Below are positions 55,505 to 64,000 of a stretch of 64,000 bases of DNA, one piece after another. Numbering within the stretch: the stretch's first letter is position 1; each line of letters starts with the position of its first letter. The position numbers were made by a program, and so were the translations under genes. Origin of the DNA: Aureococcus anophagefferens (taxonomy: Eukaryota > Sar > Pelagophyceae > Pelagomonadales > Pelagomonadaceae); the NCBI RefSeq assembly GCF_000186865.1, contig NW_008705568.1, forward strand, positions 1,017,513-1,081,512. The letters are read 5' to 3'. The notes under the pieces are model-generated. The model saw only the letters and a program-made list of their open reading frames with translations. It did no database searches and was not told the DNA's origin.

Positions 55505-56620
55505 TCTTCGGCCGGCGGTTGTACGATTTCAAAGCCCTCTTGCGGGAGCAGGTCCTCGAGCGCTGTCGTGTCGAAGGGTGCGTTGGTAGAGAGCAGCGCC
55601 TGTGCCGCCTGCGCCGGCGGCGGCGCCTCGGGCTTGCGCTTGCGGTCGGGCCGCTCCAGCCTTCTGCTCCGCCGGTCGAGGCGCGGGCCGCCGCTGCTCG
55701 AATTGCCACAAAAGTTCAAACTGAACTAAGATAACACTCAACACATCATCTGCGGGTTGGGCGACTGCCGCGCGCGCTCGCCTCGCTTGGAGGCCTTCGG
55801 CGCGAGCCTCGAGGGGAGCTGGGCGGGTTGGCGCCCCCGGTGGTCTCGGCTTGCGGGCTTGGATGTGCCAGCGTCCATTCGTTTCTCTACCTTCTTGCGT
55901 CTGTTCAGGGTGTGCTCCCACGTGCACCTCCTTAGGTTCCGCTTGCGTGCCGCCTTGGGCTGCGCCGCCGCCGCGCGATGATCTTGCTCGCGCCTTTGCG
56001 TCGACGTGCGGCGAGTCCTTCGTCGTCCGCGCCGCGGTATCCTCCTCTTCTGCGTTGGCTCTTCCTCTATTGCAGCCGTCGCTCGCCTCTGCCTCTGCCG
56101 CCGCTGCCGCTGTCGCCTCTGCCCTTTCTGCCGCAGCCGCTGTCGCCTCTATTGCCGCCGCCTCTGCTGCCTCTGCTGCCCGCCTCTGTCTCTGCCGCCG
56201 CCGCCGATGTCGTCTCTGCCTCTGCTTCTGCTCCTGCTGCCGCCTCTGCTCCCGCCCGCTGGCCGGCGGGCGTCCTCTTCGGCGTGCGCCCTCGGCCTCC
56301 ATTCGTGGTCCTCGAGGTGAATCGGGCTGGTCCACCCGGAGTTCCTGCTCGTTTGCGTGCGAGTGCCCTCGTTCTCAACCTCCCCCGGCCCACGGAGAGT
56401 CCGTTGAGTGTCGTCTGATGAGGCGACTCAGGAGCTGCCGCCCCGCGCCTGCTCGGTCTGGTTCCCTCCGCGGGCGTGCCTCCCCCCCCCCGGACGGACT
56501 CGTGACGGACGCAGTCGGGCGGGCATCCCCTTCAATAACTTGGTCAACACAGGATCAAGACAGGTTTGAGCCGCGTCCCGCCGTGCTCGACCTGTTCCGC
56601 GGCGCGCGACGCCAACACCC
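55505..56620. repeat. Pyrimidine/purine-asymmetric low-complexity region, unresolved coding
   Basis: Between the acyltransferase and the next gene. From about 55980 to 56260 the plus strand is rich in CTGCCGCCTCTG-type pyrimidine units, so the minus strand would encode Ala/Glu/Arg-rich sequence (AEAAEAAAIEATAAAAERAE). A minus frame from ATG 56300-56302 reads 257 residues to 55529, but no domain is recognised and the tail reads more naturally in another frame (CTWEHTLNRRKKVEKRMDAG). A short minus frame at 55480-55719 has no ATG. The region may hold a repeat-rich gene with unseen introns. Confidence 0.4.
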
Positions 56621-57247
56621 ATGGCCGACATCGCGGCCCAAATCGCCAACACGGCGTCCATGGCCCTGAGCAACGCGAGCGCCATCCTCGCCGCGGACCC
56701 GACGCGCGCCGTGCCGCTCGGCACCTTCCTCGTCGTCCTCCTCCGCTGGCCCGCGTGCCTGCTGCGCGCGGCCATGGTCGCCGTCTGCTCCGTGGCCTTC
56801 ATCGGCCGCATCCCCGCGCCCTACCACATGGGCGTCGCCCTCTTGCTCGTCGTGCCGCCGCCGAAGAAGAAGGCCGCGGCCGTGGACAAACGCGCGCTCG
56901 TGAATTCGGAGCGCCACGCGCACCACCGCGCGCGGCTCGTCGCGTTCTACGAGGCGCACGCGCCGGAGAAGGCGACTTCGGCGAACATCGACGACGTGCT
57001 CGTCAAGTACCTCGGCCGGGAGCCCAAGCTCTTCGCCATGCTCGAGAAGAAGTACCTCGGCGACGTCGGCGCCGAGCCCGCGGGCGACGAGCACCTGCCG
57101 TCGCCGCCGAAGAAGAAGAAGGCCAAGGCGCCGGCCAAGGCCCCGGCGCCGCCGCCGGGCCTCCTCTCGCCCAAGGAGAAGGCCAAGCACGACGCGCGCG
57201 CGGCCATGGAGGCGCGCGTCAACGCGCGCCTCGCGAAGAAGAAGTGA
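56621..57247 (+). CDS. Membrane protein with Lys-rich C-terminus
   Basis: 208 residues from ATG 56621. Two hydrophobic stretches, VPLGTFLVVLLRWPACLLRA and YHMGVALLLVVPPP, lie in the first 90 residues. RARLVAFYEAHAPEKATSAN, IDDVLVKYLGREPKLFAMLE and KKYLGDV form a helical segment of a type seen in many stramenopile proteins (FY..H.PEK......L...Y.G.E..L...L..KYG). The tail is lysine/alanine-rich with MEARVNARLAKKK. The function is unknown. Confidence 0.6.
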   Translation: MADIAAQIANTASMALSNASAILAADPTRAVPLGTFLVVLLRWPACLLRAAMVAVCSVAFIGRIPAPYHMGVALLLVVPPPKKKAAAVDKRALVNSERHAHHRARLVAFYEAHAPEKATSANIDDVLVKYLGREPKLFAMLEKKYLGDVGAEPAGDEHLPSPPKKKKAKAPAKAPAPPPGLLSPKEKAKHDARAAMEARVNARLAKKK

Positions 57248-57378
57248 GCCGCGCTGGTAAGCGCGCCCTGTGCTCTGGGGTGGGGGGGGGGACGTCCGTG
57301 GGAGCGGCGCGTCGCCTCGTTCGTGTATGACGGCAACATGCACAGCAGCATCGACCTCGACCTCGAGTGCTGACGACA

Positions 57379-58269
57379 ATGGCCATGCGTGCGCTCTTCC
57401 TCTTGCCTGCGGCTCTGGCCCTCGTCGCACCACCAGCGGCGCGCCGCGTTCATCAACCGCTGCGCGCCGCGACGCTCGAGTCGCTCGAGCAGATCCCGAC
57501 GCCGGCCTTCGGGTCCACGATGGGCGACGACGTGACAAGGCTCAAGGCGCAGATCCTCCACTACGGCGCGACGCTCGACCGGGGCCAGGGCTACAACCCG
57601 ACGTCCGGCGACCAGTACAAGGGCAAGATGGACGCCGCCATCGCCAAGGTCGACGAGCTCGTCGCCCGAAGCACCGGCGCCGTCGCGGACCCCGCCAAGC
57701 TCGAGGGCCGCTGGGAGCTCGTGTTCTCGTCCGTGCCGCACGGCATCTTCCGGAGCAGCCCCTTCTTCCTGGCCATCGAGGAGGCCTACCGCCGCGTGGG
57801 CACGCCGGAGAAGGCGAGCCTCTTCTTCAAGCTGCACGAGCTGCAGACGTGCTCGTGGGGCGCGTCGAAGATCGGCCGCGTGAGCCAGACCGTCGACGTC
57901 GCGAACAAGATGCTCTACTCCGAGTTCGACACGCAGCTCTTCTCGTTGACCGTGATCCCCGTGCTCGGCTGGTTCAAGCTGCTGCCGACCTTCGGGGGCT
58001 GCGTCGTGACGGCGTCGAAGCTCGACGTGCAGGACGCGAGCCTCGAGCTCGAGGTCGACTACACGACGGCGAAGCCCGTCGAGGGCCTCAGCGGCCTCGG
58101 CGAGTGGATCTGGAAGGTCAAGGTGCCCGTCGGCGCCGTCTGGAAGCTCCTCCCCTGGAACAAGGGCAACGCGCCGACGGCGTCCGTCGCCTGCAAGTAC
58201 CTCGACGACGACTTCCGCGTCGTCCAGGACGCGGGCGGCGAGTACTTCTGCTACGCGCGGCCCGTCTAA
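57379..58269 (+). CDS. Plastid lipid-associated protein (PAP/fibrillin)
   Basis: 296 residues from ATG 57379. The leader MAMRALFLLPAALALVAPPA is a signal for a complex plastid. KLEGRWELVFSSVPHGIFRS is the diagnostic LxGxWxLxYS-type opening of the PAP/fibrillin lipocalin-like domain. SQTVDVANKMLYSEFDTQLF is the next strand pair, LPTFGGCVVTASKLDVQDAS continues it, and ACKYLDDDFRVVQDAGGEYF closes it with the D..LR...G..G..FV-like end. Fibrillins coat plastoglobules and thylakoids and bind lipids or carotenoids. Its TAA stop shares CTAA with the stop of the minus-strand neighbour. Confidence 0.85.
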   Translation: MAMRALFLLPAALALVAPPAARRVHQPLRAATLESLEQIPTPAFGSTMGDDVTRLKAQILHYGATLDRGQGYNPTSGDQYKGKMDAAIAKVDELVARSTGAVADPAKLEGRWELVFSSVPHGIFRSSPFFLAIEEAYRRVGTPEKASLFFKLHELQTCSWGASKIGRVSQTVDVANKMLYSEFDTQLFSLTVIPVLGWFKLLPTFGGCVVTASKLDVQDASLELEVDYTTAKPVEGLSGLGEWIWKVKVPVGAVWKLLPWNKGNAPTASVACKYLDDDFRVVQDAGGEYFCYARPV

Positions 58270-58868
58270 GAGCTTACCCCAGGCGCGGGCGCGGGCGCGG
58301 GCGGCGGGTCCCCGGCGGCGGCGGCGCCCGGCGCGTCCTCGCGCACGGCGTTCGCGGCCTTGAGGGCCGCGGCGAAGAGGGGGCTCGCGATCTCGTCGGC
58401 GGCCGGCGGCGCGAAGGGGTCGTCGCCCGGCGCGCGCGGCGGCGTCGCGGGCGAGCGCGGCTTCCGGCCCGCGCGCGGCGAGTCGCCGCCCTCGCCGTCG
58501 TCGTCGCTCGCGTCGATCTCCTCGGCCACGCGGGCGTCGCCGTTCCACCACTCGAGCTGCTCCGGCGCCGCCTCGGGGGGGCGCGAGAAGTTCGCCGGCA
58601 CGCAGGCCTTGCGCATGTGCTGGTCGTAGGTCTCGCCGCCCTCGCCGCCGCCGAAGTTCAGCAGCGACTCCAGCACCTCCGCCGCGCGGCTCGGCGACGG
58701 CGGCGGCGGCGGCAAGCCCTGGAACGGCGGCGGCGCCGCCGGCGCCGAACCGACGCGCAGCTCCGTCACGTCGTCGAAGTCCACGGGCGCGTCGCGGAGC
58801 TTGGCCGGCTCCTCGTCGACGTTGGCGCAGGTGAGCTGGGCGATGACGCCCTGCCAGCTCGTGCACAT
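58266..58868 (-). CDS. Hypothetical Pro-rich acidic protein
   Basis: 200 residues from ATG 58866-58868. MCTSWQGVIAQLTCANVDEE, KLRDAPVDFDDVTELRVGSA, AAEVLESLLNFGGGEGGETY and FAAALKAANAVREDAPGAAA are the parts with some structure; the rest is proline/alanine or acidic low complexity. No family is recognised. It is accepted because its stop is shared with the fibrillin stop and its composition is unlike an antisense shadow. Confidence 0.5.
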   Translation of the reverse strand: MCTSWQGVIAQLTCANVDEEPAKLRDAPVDFDDVTELRVGSAPAAPPPFQGLPPPPPSPSRAAEVLESLLNFGGGEGGETYDQHMRKACVPANFSRPPEAAPEQLEWWNGDARVAEEIDASDDDGEGGDSPRAGRKPRSPATPPRAPGDDPFAPPAADEIASPLFAAALKAANAVREDAPGAAAAGDPPPAPAPAPGVSS

Positions 58869-58999
58869 GACGCTGGAACGCTTCGCCGGTCACCTCGCGC
58901 CGGTCCCGTCTCCAAACTGCGCCCCAGACGCTGGGGCAGCCCGGCTGTGGACGGATGTTGCCGGGAAATGTTAACCAAAAAGCCGGACTGGATGCCGGC

Positions 59000-59326
59000 A
59001 TGATGATCAGGCTGCTCTGCGCGCTCGGCGCGGTCGCGGCAGCCCCGACGAACTGGTCCTTCGCGACGGGCTCCTACGGCTGCGCGAGCGACGAGGGCGA
59101 CACGTTCGACGGGGCGGTCGCGGACGCCGAGGCCTTCTGCGAGGCCCGGGGCTGCGTGGGGCTCCTCATCGAGTCGGGCGCCGACCCCTGCGCGGAGCCG
59201 CACGAAAACGCGACCTTCACGGCGTGCCGCCGGATGCTCGGCCCGACGGTCCAGCCGGTGCGCAATTGCTTCTACTGCCCCGGCCCGAGCTTCGACTGCG
59301 GCATGGCCGGCGACGCGCGGACCTAA
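59000..59326 (+). CDS. Small secreted Cys-rich protein
   Basis: 108 residues from ATG 59000. A signal peptide, MMIRLLCALGAVAAAP, is followed by WSFATGSYGCASDEGDTFDG, AVADAEAFCEARGCVGLLIE and ATFTACRRMLGPTVQPVRNC with a CFYCPGPSFDCG end. About eight cysteines are spaced as in small disulfide-bonded ectodomains. It is not a family I recognise. The gene is convergent with the C69 peptidase, 21 bp apart. Confidence 0.6.
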   Translation: MMIRLLCALGAVAAAPTNWSFATGSYGCASDEGDTFDGAVADAEAFCEARGCVGLLIESGADPCAEPHENATFTACRRMLGPTVQPVRNCFYCPGPSFDCGMAGDART

Positions 59327-59347
59327 CGTATGTACAGGTTACGAAAG

Positions 59348-61174
59348 CTAGGCGACGACCCCGCGGATGGACGTCTTCGTGCGCGCCGGGAACGCGTGGT
59401 GGCGGCGCGGGAGTTCCGCCCGCGCGCTCCGGAGCATGGTCTTCGGGCGGCCGTCGTCGTCCGTCTTCGCGTCGGACCGCGCGAGGTACTTGTCGCCCGT
59501 GTCGGCGACGACCTTGGTCTTCCAGGCGTCCGTGAAGGCCGCGGACTCCTTGGCGCAGCCGCAGACCTCGTCGTCCTCGTCGACCGTCGTCACGCGGCCG
59601 TCGACGTACGCCACGAGGAGCGTCTGCCAGAGCCCGAGCCAGGTCTCGGACGCGAGCGCGCCCGCGGCGACGGCGTGCGCGTCGAGGACGGCCAGCGCCG
59701 CGCCGGCGTCGCCCGCCGCGAAGAGCGCCGTCGCCGCGGCCTCGGCGTCCGCGAGCCTCGCGGCGAGCCGCGCGTCGAGCGCCTCCTTCGCCGCCAGGAC
59801 CGTCGGCGCCGCGCGGTCGTACCGCGTGTACACCTGGTCGGCGACGATGGTGCTGAGCCACCAGGCGTTGTCCAAGGAGAACTCCGTCGTCGTCCCCGGG
59901 AGGCCGAGCGCCCGGCGGCAGGCGCTGCGCCCCGCGCAGTCGCCGTCGTCGTAGGAGCGGTGCACGTCGCGCGCGCCGCCGTGGATGGGGATCTTCGGGC
60001 TCCAGGAGTGGTCGTCGGCGCCGAACCAGAGCACGGCGCGCATCGGCGCCGGCACGCCCGCGTCCGACGGCGCGACGGACGCGACGAAGTGCCAGGCCGT
60101 GTACTGCGTGCCGACGACGCGCTCGTTGACGTAGCTCGCGTTCCCCAGCGCCCACTCGAGGCCGTTCCAGCGGTAGGGCGCGTGCTCCGCGGCGGCGCCG
60201 ACGTCGACGGCCGGGTCGAACCAGGTGTCCTCGAAGTGCGAGCTCATGAGCGCGTGGACGTCGCCGCGGCCGAGCTTCCGGCTCGGCTCGATCCACAGGG
60301 GCATGCGCGCCGACAGGTCGACGCCTCTGGCGTAATCGAGGTATCCCGCGGCGTCGAAGGCCGACGACGCGCGGCGGAAGACGTCCCAGACCCGCGCCTC
60401 GCAGAACCGCGCGCCGGCGAACGTCACCGGATCCACGGCGTCGGAGAAGCTCGCGAGCGCCGGGTCCGCGTCCGCCGGGTAGAGGCCCCGGGCGACGAGG
60501 AAGTCCACGAGGTCCGGCGACGCGCGGCAGGCCGACGCGTCGTCGCAGGGCAGCCACCGCTGTATGCGCGCCTGGTTCGCGTGCGCGAGGATCGCGCCGT
60601 CGGGCACGCGCAGCGCGACGTAGAGGACGCCGTGCGGGTCGAAGTCGCCGCGGCCCGTCAGCTCCATGTACCAGACCTCGTCGCCGTCCGTAATACTAAA
60701 ACCCTCGAGGTCGCTCGCGTAGCCGTAGGTCTCGCAGAGCGACACCATCGTCGCCACGGCTTCCCGCGCGGTCCGCGCGCGCTGCAGCGTGATCCAGATC
60801 AGCGACCCGTAGTCCAGCAGCGTCCCGTTCGCGCCCGTCTTGCCCACGTTCGACAGCAGGGCCAGCCCGCCGTGCGTCGTCTCGCCGATGACGACGCCGG
60901 CCTCGTTCGCGTTGCCGACGACGTTCAGGGTCGTCTCGGGCTCGGGGATCGCGCCCAGGAACTTTCCGCTGTCCCAGCTGTAGACGTCGCGCGTCGCCCC
61001 GGGCGGGTGGCGCCGGCCGGGCCAGCGGCTCACGGCGCCGATGAGCGCCGCGTCGTCGGCGTTGTAGCTCACGTGGGCGCGCCCGTCGGCGGAGGCGCCC
61101 TTCGTGACCAAAATGTTCGAGCAGGCGCGGGCGCCGGCGGCGAGGCCAAACGCGAAGGAGAGGAGGCGGGCCAT
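59348..61174 (-). CDS. Secreted peptidase family C69 (PepD-like) dipeptidase
   Basis: 608 residues from ATG 61172-61174. A signal peptide, MARLLSFAFGLAAGARA, ends just before CSNILVTKGASADGRAHVSY. The cysteine becomes the N-terminal nucleophile after cleavage, as in the Ntn-hydrolase C69 family. VVGNANEAGVVIGETTHGGL, GYASDLEGFSITDGDEVWYM, LTGRGDFDPHGVLYVALRVP and ILAHANQARIQ continue the family pattern, as do DNAWWLSTIVADQVYTRYDR and YLDYARGVDLSARMPLWIEP. It should release dipeptides outside the cell or in an acidic compartment. Single exon. Confidence 0.88.
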   Translation of the reverse strand: MARLLSFAFGLAAGARACSNILVTKGASADGRAHVSYNADDAALIGAVSRWPGRRHPPGATRDVYSWDSGKFLGAIPEPETTLNVVGNANEAGVVIGETTHGGLALLSNVGKTGANGTLLDYGSLIWITLQRARTAREAVATMVSLCETYGYASDLEGFSITDGDEVWYMELTGRGDFDPHGVLYVALRVPDGAILAHANQARIQRWLPCDDASACRASPDLVDFLVARGLYPADADPALASFSDAVDPVTFAGARFCEARVWDVFRRASSAFDAAGYLDYARGVDLSARMPLWIEPSRKLGRGDVHALMSSHFEDTWFDPAVDVGAAAEHAPYRWNGLEWALGNASYVNERVVGTQYTAWHFVASVAPSDAGVPAPMRAVLWFGADDHSWSPKIPIHGGARDVHRSYDDGDCAGRSACRRALGLPGTTTEFSLDNAWWLSTIVADQVYTRYDRAAPTVLAAKEALDARLAARLADAEAAATALFAAGDAGAALAVLDAHAVAAGALASETWLGLWQTLLVAYVDGRVTTVDEDDEVCGCAKESAAFTDAWKTKVVADTGDKYLARSDAKTDDDGRPKTMLRSARAELPRRHHAFPARTKTSIRGVVA

Positions 61175-61319
61175 TCTTCGTCACCGCGTTGCCGCCCGGG
61201 GCTGCCGAATGACGGCTCAATTGACTTCAGCGATGCCTCACCGATCTGCCTCACGGCTGCAATGGCCTCGCGCCGCGCGTGCCGCCCGCTGCCCAGCAAC
61301 CAGGAAACACACCCTTAGA

Positions 61320-63106
61320 ATGGCCGCTCCCTACGAAGGCCCGCTGCGTCTTTGCGACGTCGAGGGCGCGGCGCAGTTGCTGTCGGCGGAGTGGCCGAAG
61401 CAGTCGGCGGAAAGCCGCGCCAAGCTCCTGCGCGCGAGCCTCGACGAAGCGCTGCCGCAGCATGTCGTCGTCGTCGAGTCCGGCGCCGTCGTCGCGCGCG
61501 ACCGCGTCCTCCGAAGCACTTGAAGCGACGAGGCTGGTGATCGAGAGTCGAACGTTTCGGACGAACGCGTGACGATACGAAACGAACACAACCAAAAAAA
61601 TACAAGCTACATCTGAAGCCTCGTTTACGAATCCCCGCGACCATTCGAGCGTCGCGCGCATCGAAGACCGACGCGCCCATGTAGGCCCACGCGGCGCTGA
61701 AGCGCGCCGCGGAGACGTGCGACGGCCGCAACGGCGCCGCGGTGTCGGTCGTCGTCGCGGCGGCGGCGCGGCGGCGCGGGCTCGGGAGGCGCGTCGTGCG
61801 CCTCGCCGAGGCCGAGGCGGCGGCCCGCGGCCTCGGCTACGTCTACCTCTGGACGCGCGTCCCCGAGTTCTACGCGGGGCTCGGCTACCGGGAGGCGAGG
61901 GCCGTGCCCCTGCGCCGCGGGTCCGCGGCGAAGCTGCCCGAGCCCGCGGTGCTGGCCCTCGAGGCGGCGCTCCTGAAGCGTTCGCCCCCGGCGCCGCCGG
62001 AGCGGGAGGACGGCGACGTCTGGATGCGGCGCCGCGTGCTCGACCGGTGCGCCGACGGCGCCGCGGACGTGCCCGCGGCGGCGCTCGCGGCCGCGCTCGG
62101 CGGCGGCGCCGTCGCGGTGGGGGTGCGTGCCTTCCCCTGGGAGCGCCAGGTCGGCCCGTCCTGCGGCTGCGCGGCCGTGACCATGGCCGCGGCCGCGCTC
62201 GCGGCCGCGGCGGCGCCGGACGTCGCGGGCGTCGGCTTCGAGGCCGCGCCCGCGGACGCGGCGCCCCAAGCCGGCGCGCTCGCGGCGGCCCTGGCCCTCG
62301 GCTCCACGGACGGCGAGCTCTTCGACGCGCGGGACCTCGCGCGCGTCGCCGCGGCGCGCGGCCTCCGCGGCGCCGTCGCCGCCGCCGCAACGGCCGACGC
62401 GTGGCGCGCGGCGATCGCCGCGAGCCTCGCCGCGGGCGCCGTCGTCGCCTTCGCCTACGACCGCGGCGAGGCGAGCGACGGCTACGCGCCCGTCAAGCGC
62501 CGGGGCCACCGCGCGCACTACGCGGTCGCCGTCGCGATCCGCGGCGACGCCGTCGCGTGCCTCCACGGCCTCAGCAGGCGGCCCCTCGTCGCGACCTGCG
62601 CCGAGCTCCAGGCGTCCAACGCCCAGATCGCCGAGGTCGACCCGGACGAGGCCGCCTGGGCGGCCGCGGCGGAGCTCAACCTGGCGGACCGGTTGGTGGT
62701 CCTGTCGCGGCCGCGCCCGGCGTGCGCGCGCGTGGCCCTGAGCGTGCGCAAGGCGGGCGGCCTCCTGTTCCCGTCCAAGGTCGTGCTCCGCTGGAGCTTC
62801 GAGCTCGGGGGCGCCGCGCGCGCCGTCGCGCTGACGGCGTCGCTCCGGAAGAAGACGCGGGAGATCGAGGTCGACGGCGAGGCGCTTTCTCGCGGCGACG
62901 GCGCGGCGTTCCGGGACGACCGCGCGAGCCGCTTCAGCTGGACGCGCCACGGCCACCGCTTCGCCCTCGAGGAGCGCCTCGACCTGCCCAAGGGCGCCGA
63001 GGCGGCGAGGCGCTTCCGCCTCTCCGTCGACGACGTGCCCTTCGACGTCGGCGCGGGCGGCTGCGTGGCGACCGTCCGCGGGAAGCGGCGGACGCGGGGG
63101 CTGTGA
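61320..63106 (+). CDS. GNAT acetyltransferase / ACTMAP-like protease / FAIM-like fusion
   Basis: Exons 61320-61493 and 61685-63106, 531 residues. N-terminal GNAT: PQHVVVVESGAVV, junction, AHAALKRAAETCDGRNGAAV, VVAAAARRRGLGRRVVRLAE (acetyl-CoA RGxG loop) and VPEFYAGLGYREARAVPLRR. Middle, about residues 190-390, matches the ACTMAP/C19orf54 cysteine protease: RQVGPSCGCAAVTMAAAALA (Cys), GELFDARDLARVAAARG, GAVVAFAYDRGE, KRRGHRAHYAVAVAIRG (His) and LQASNAQIAEVDPDE. The last 90 residues look FAIM-like (ALTASLRKKTREIEVDGEAL). ACTMAP trims the acetylated N-terminus of actin and NAA80 (GNAT) re-acetylates it, so this fusion could join both steps. The intron uses a GC donor. Confidence 0.72.
61494..61684 (+). 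mobile_element. Introner-like intron in fusion gene
   Basis: 191-nt GC-AG intron, phase 0. It is much poorer in GC than its exons (AACCAAAAAAATACAAGCTA). The 3' end GACCGACGCGCCCATGTAG resembles the end of the 3561-3648 intron. The flanking eight bases (GCGCGCGA and GCCCACGC) agree only partly, so any duplication has decayed. Confidence 0.55.
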
Positions 63107-63290
63107 TGTTTTTAATGCGACGCATGTTGCTGAACCGCGCGAAGCGCTCAAAGGCGCCGCAAATTGGCGGTACGGTTGGTAGGCCATCGTCGACGCGAAC
63201 TTCATGAGCGGCTCATATCTTCCATCGTGAGATTCTTTGAAGCGGCCCGTGGCCAATTTGGAGGTCGTCGCTTGTCGGGGCTGCCCAGCT

Positions 63291-64000
63291 ATGGGTGCTC
63301 GCGGCTACGAGCGCATCTCGTCCGGGGAGGACGAGCGGACTCCGGTCCGATGGACGGGGAAGCAGGCCGTCGTCGCCCTCGCGGCGTGCTCGGCCTTCGC
63401 GGCGTACACGGCGCCCCACTCGACGAAGGTCGCGGCGGTCCAGTCCCTCTACAAGGTCGGCCACGCCCTCGAGAGTAGCGCCGCGGTGACCGAGGGGACG
63501 CTGCTCGCCGCGGACGTGGCGACCGTCGGGGACTGCGCCGCCTGCGAATGCGACGAGCTCGAGTCCCTCGGCGTCCTCGCCGCGGACGCCGGCGGCGCGA
63601 CGGAGTCGCCGACGTCGATGGACTACTGGGAGCTGTTCTGGACGGACGGCGAGTTCGGGTCCGAGCTCGACGACTCCTACGTCTGGTGGACGAACGAGGA
63701 GCTCGAGGGCGTCCGCGCGAACGTCCTCGTCGACACGTTCGGCGACTCGCGCGGCATCGACATCGACAGCAACTCGACGTCGATCTTCTTCACGGTCGAC
63801 GGCTGCATCGGCCGCGTCGAGCCCGACGGCCTCGACCTCAAGGAGGTCTTCTGCTACGACGTCGACGACGACCCGGGCTCCCAGATGGAGGGCCTCGCGC
63901 TCTACGAGTACGACAACAAGATGTATTGGGTCGACAAGAAGCGGAACACGCTCTACGGCGCGGAGCTCGAGGGCAACGACGGCGACTACTGGGTCGTCTC
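63291..64000 (+). CDS. Type II membrane protein with YWTD-like repeat (cut by window edge)
   Basis: At least 236 residues from ATG 63291. MGARGYERISSGEDERTPVR is a short cytoplasmic tail, QAVVALAACSAFAAYTAP a membrane anchor. The ectodomain begins VQSLYKVGHALESSAAVTEG, has CAACECDELE, then WELFWTDGEFGSELDDSYVW, IFFTVDGCIGRVEPDGLDLK and YDNKMYWVDKKRNTLYGAEL. The last resembles the LDL-receptor class B (YWTD) blade, so a six-bladed propeller may continue beyond the edge. The ligand is unknown. Confidence 0.6.
   Translation, partial: MGARGYERISSGEDERTPVRWTGKQAVVALAACSAFAAYTAPHSTKVAAVQSLYKVGHALESSAAVTEGTLLAADVATVGDCAACECDELESLGVLAADAGGATESPTSMDYWELFWTDGEFGSELDDSYVWWTNEELEGVRANVLVDTFGDSRGIDIDSNSTSIFFTVDGCIGRVEPDGLDLKEVFCYDVDDDPGSQMEGLALYEYDNKMYWVDKKRNTLYGAELEGNDGDYWVV

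Noticed and set aside
55480..55719. 79-codon minus frame with LEDLLPQEGFEIVQPP, reminiscent of SF3B1 (LDAMFPEGYKVLPPP)
   Set aside because: It has no ATG, the similarity is limited to one short string, and no adjoining exons of SF3B1 are present.

Overview
The window reads as nuclear DNA of a compact, GC-rich unicellular alga, most likely a stramenopile and quite possibly the pelagophyte Aureococcus or a relative. The evidence is: eukaryote-only genes (CDC5L, RPB11, a SAMHD1-like HD protein, ciliary proteins, a SNF2 ATPase); plastid-type N-termini (fibrillin, EGY-type M50 protease, lumenal proteins with twin-arginine leaders); a nickel superoxide dismutase; and introns that look like introner elements, as reported in Aureococcus. 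The organism name is inference; no marker RNA gene lies in the window.

Layout. 1-6.2 kb: the splicing factor CDC5L (runs off the left edge), a sulfotransferase-like gene, a formylglutamate-amidohydrolase-like gene and a HutD/Ves gene. 6.2-13.2 kb: a degenerate SUV3-like helicase, a 2OG oxygenase, a WD40-like protein and a secreted glycosyltransferase-like protein. 13.2-15.1 kb: about 1 kb without a supported gene, then an assembly gap inside a hypothetical gene. 15.1-23.2 kb: enoyl-CoA hydratase, membrane metallophosphoesterase, La-motif protein, MFS transporter, Cys-rich protein, NiSOD, cupin. 23.4-32.5 kb: SNF2 ATPase, DUF2064 transferase, FKBP, lumenal protein, CFAP418, CatB-type acetyltransferase and small proteins. 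32.5-42.3 kb: band-7 protein, J-protein, type II membrane glycosyltransferase, RPB11, an F-x-P repeat protein and a SAMHD1-like protein interrupted by a 293-base gap. 42.3-48.8 kb: EGY protease, glutathione-peroxidase-like protein, a tandem pair of Cys-rich proteins, CFAP300. 48.85-51.15 kb: an inverted-repeat-bounded unit carrying a phytanoyl-CoA-dioxygenase-like gene. 51.1-64 kb: VPS9 protein, DUF1415 protein, acyltransferase, fibrillin, C69 peptidase, a GNAT/ACTMAP/FAIM-like fusion and a YWTD-like membrane protein cut by the right edge.

The most distinctive feature is a set of roughly 150-210 bp intron-forming insertions. They have terminal inverted repeats and 8-bp target duplications, the duplication supplies the 5' splice site and the terminal repeat supplies the 3' AG. 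Seven are clear, further shorter or decayed ones are visible, and one splits only one of two tandem paralogues. About half use GC-AG rather than GT-AG ends. Genes are packed tightly: four convergent pairs overlap at their stop codons. Several genes carry an apparent one-base deletion in or near a G/C run, which looks more like assembly error than gene decay. Many long open frames antisense to real genes are GC-driven shadows and are not annotated.
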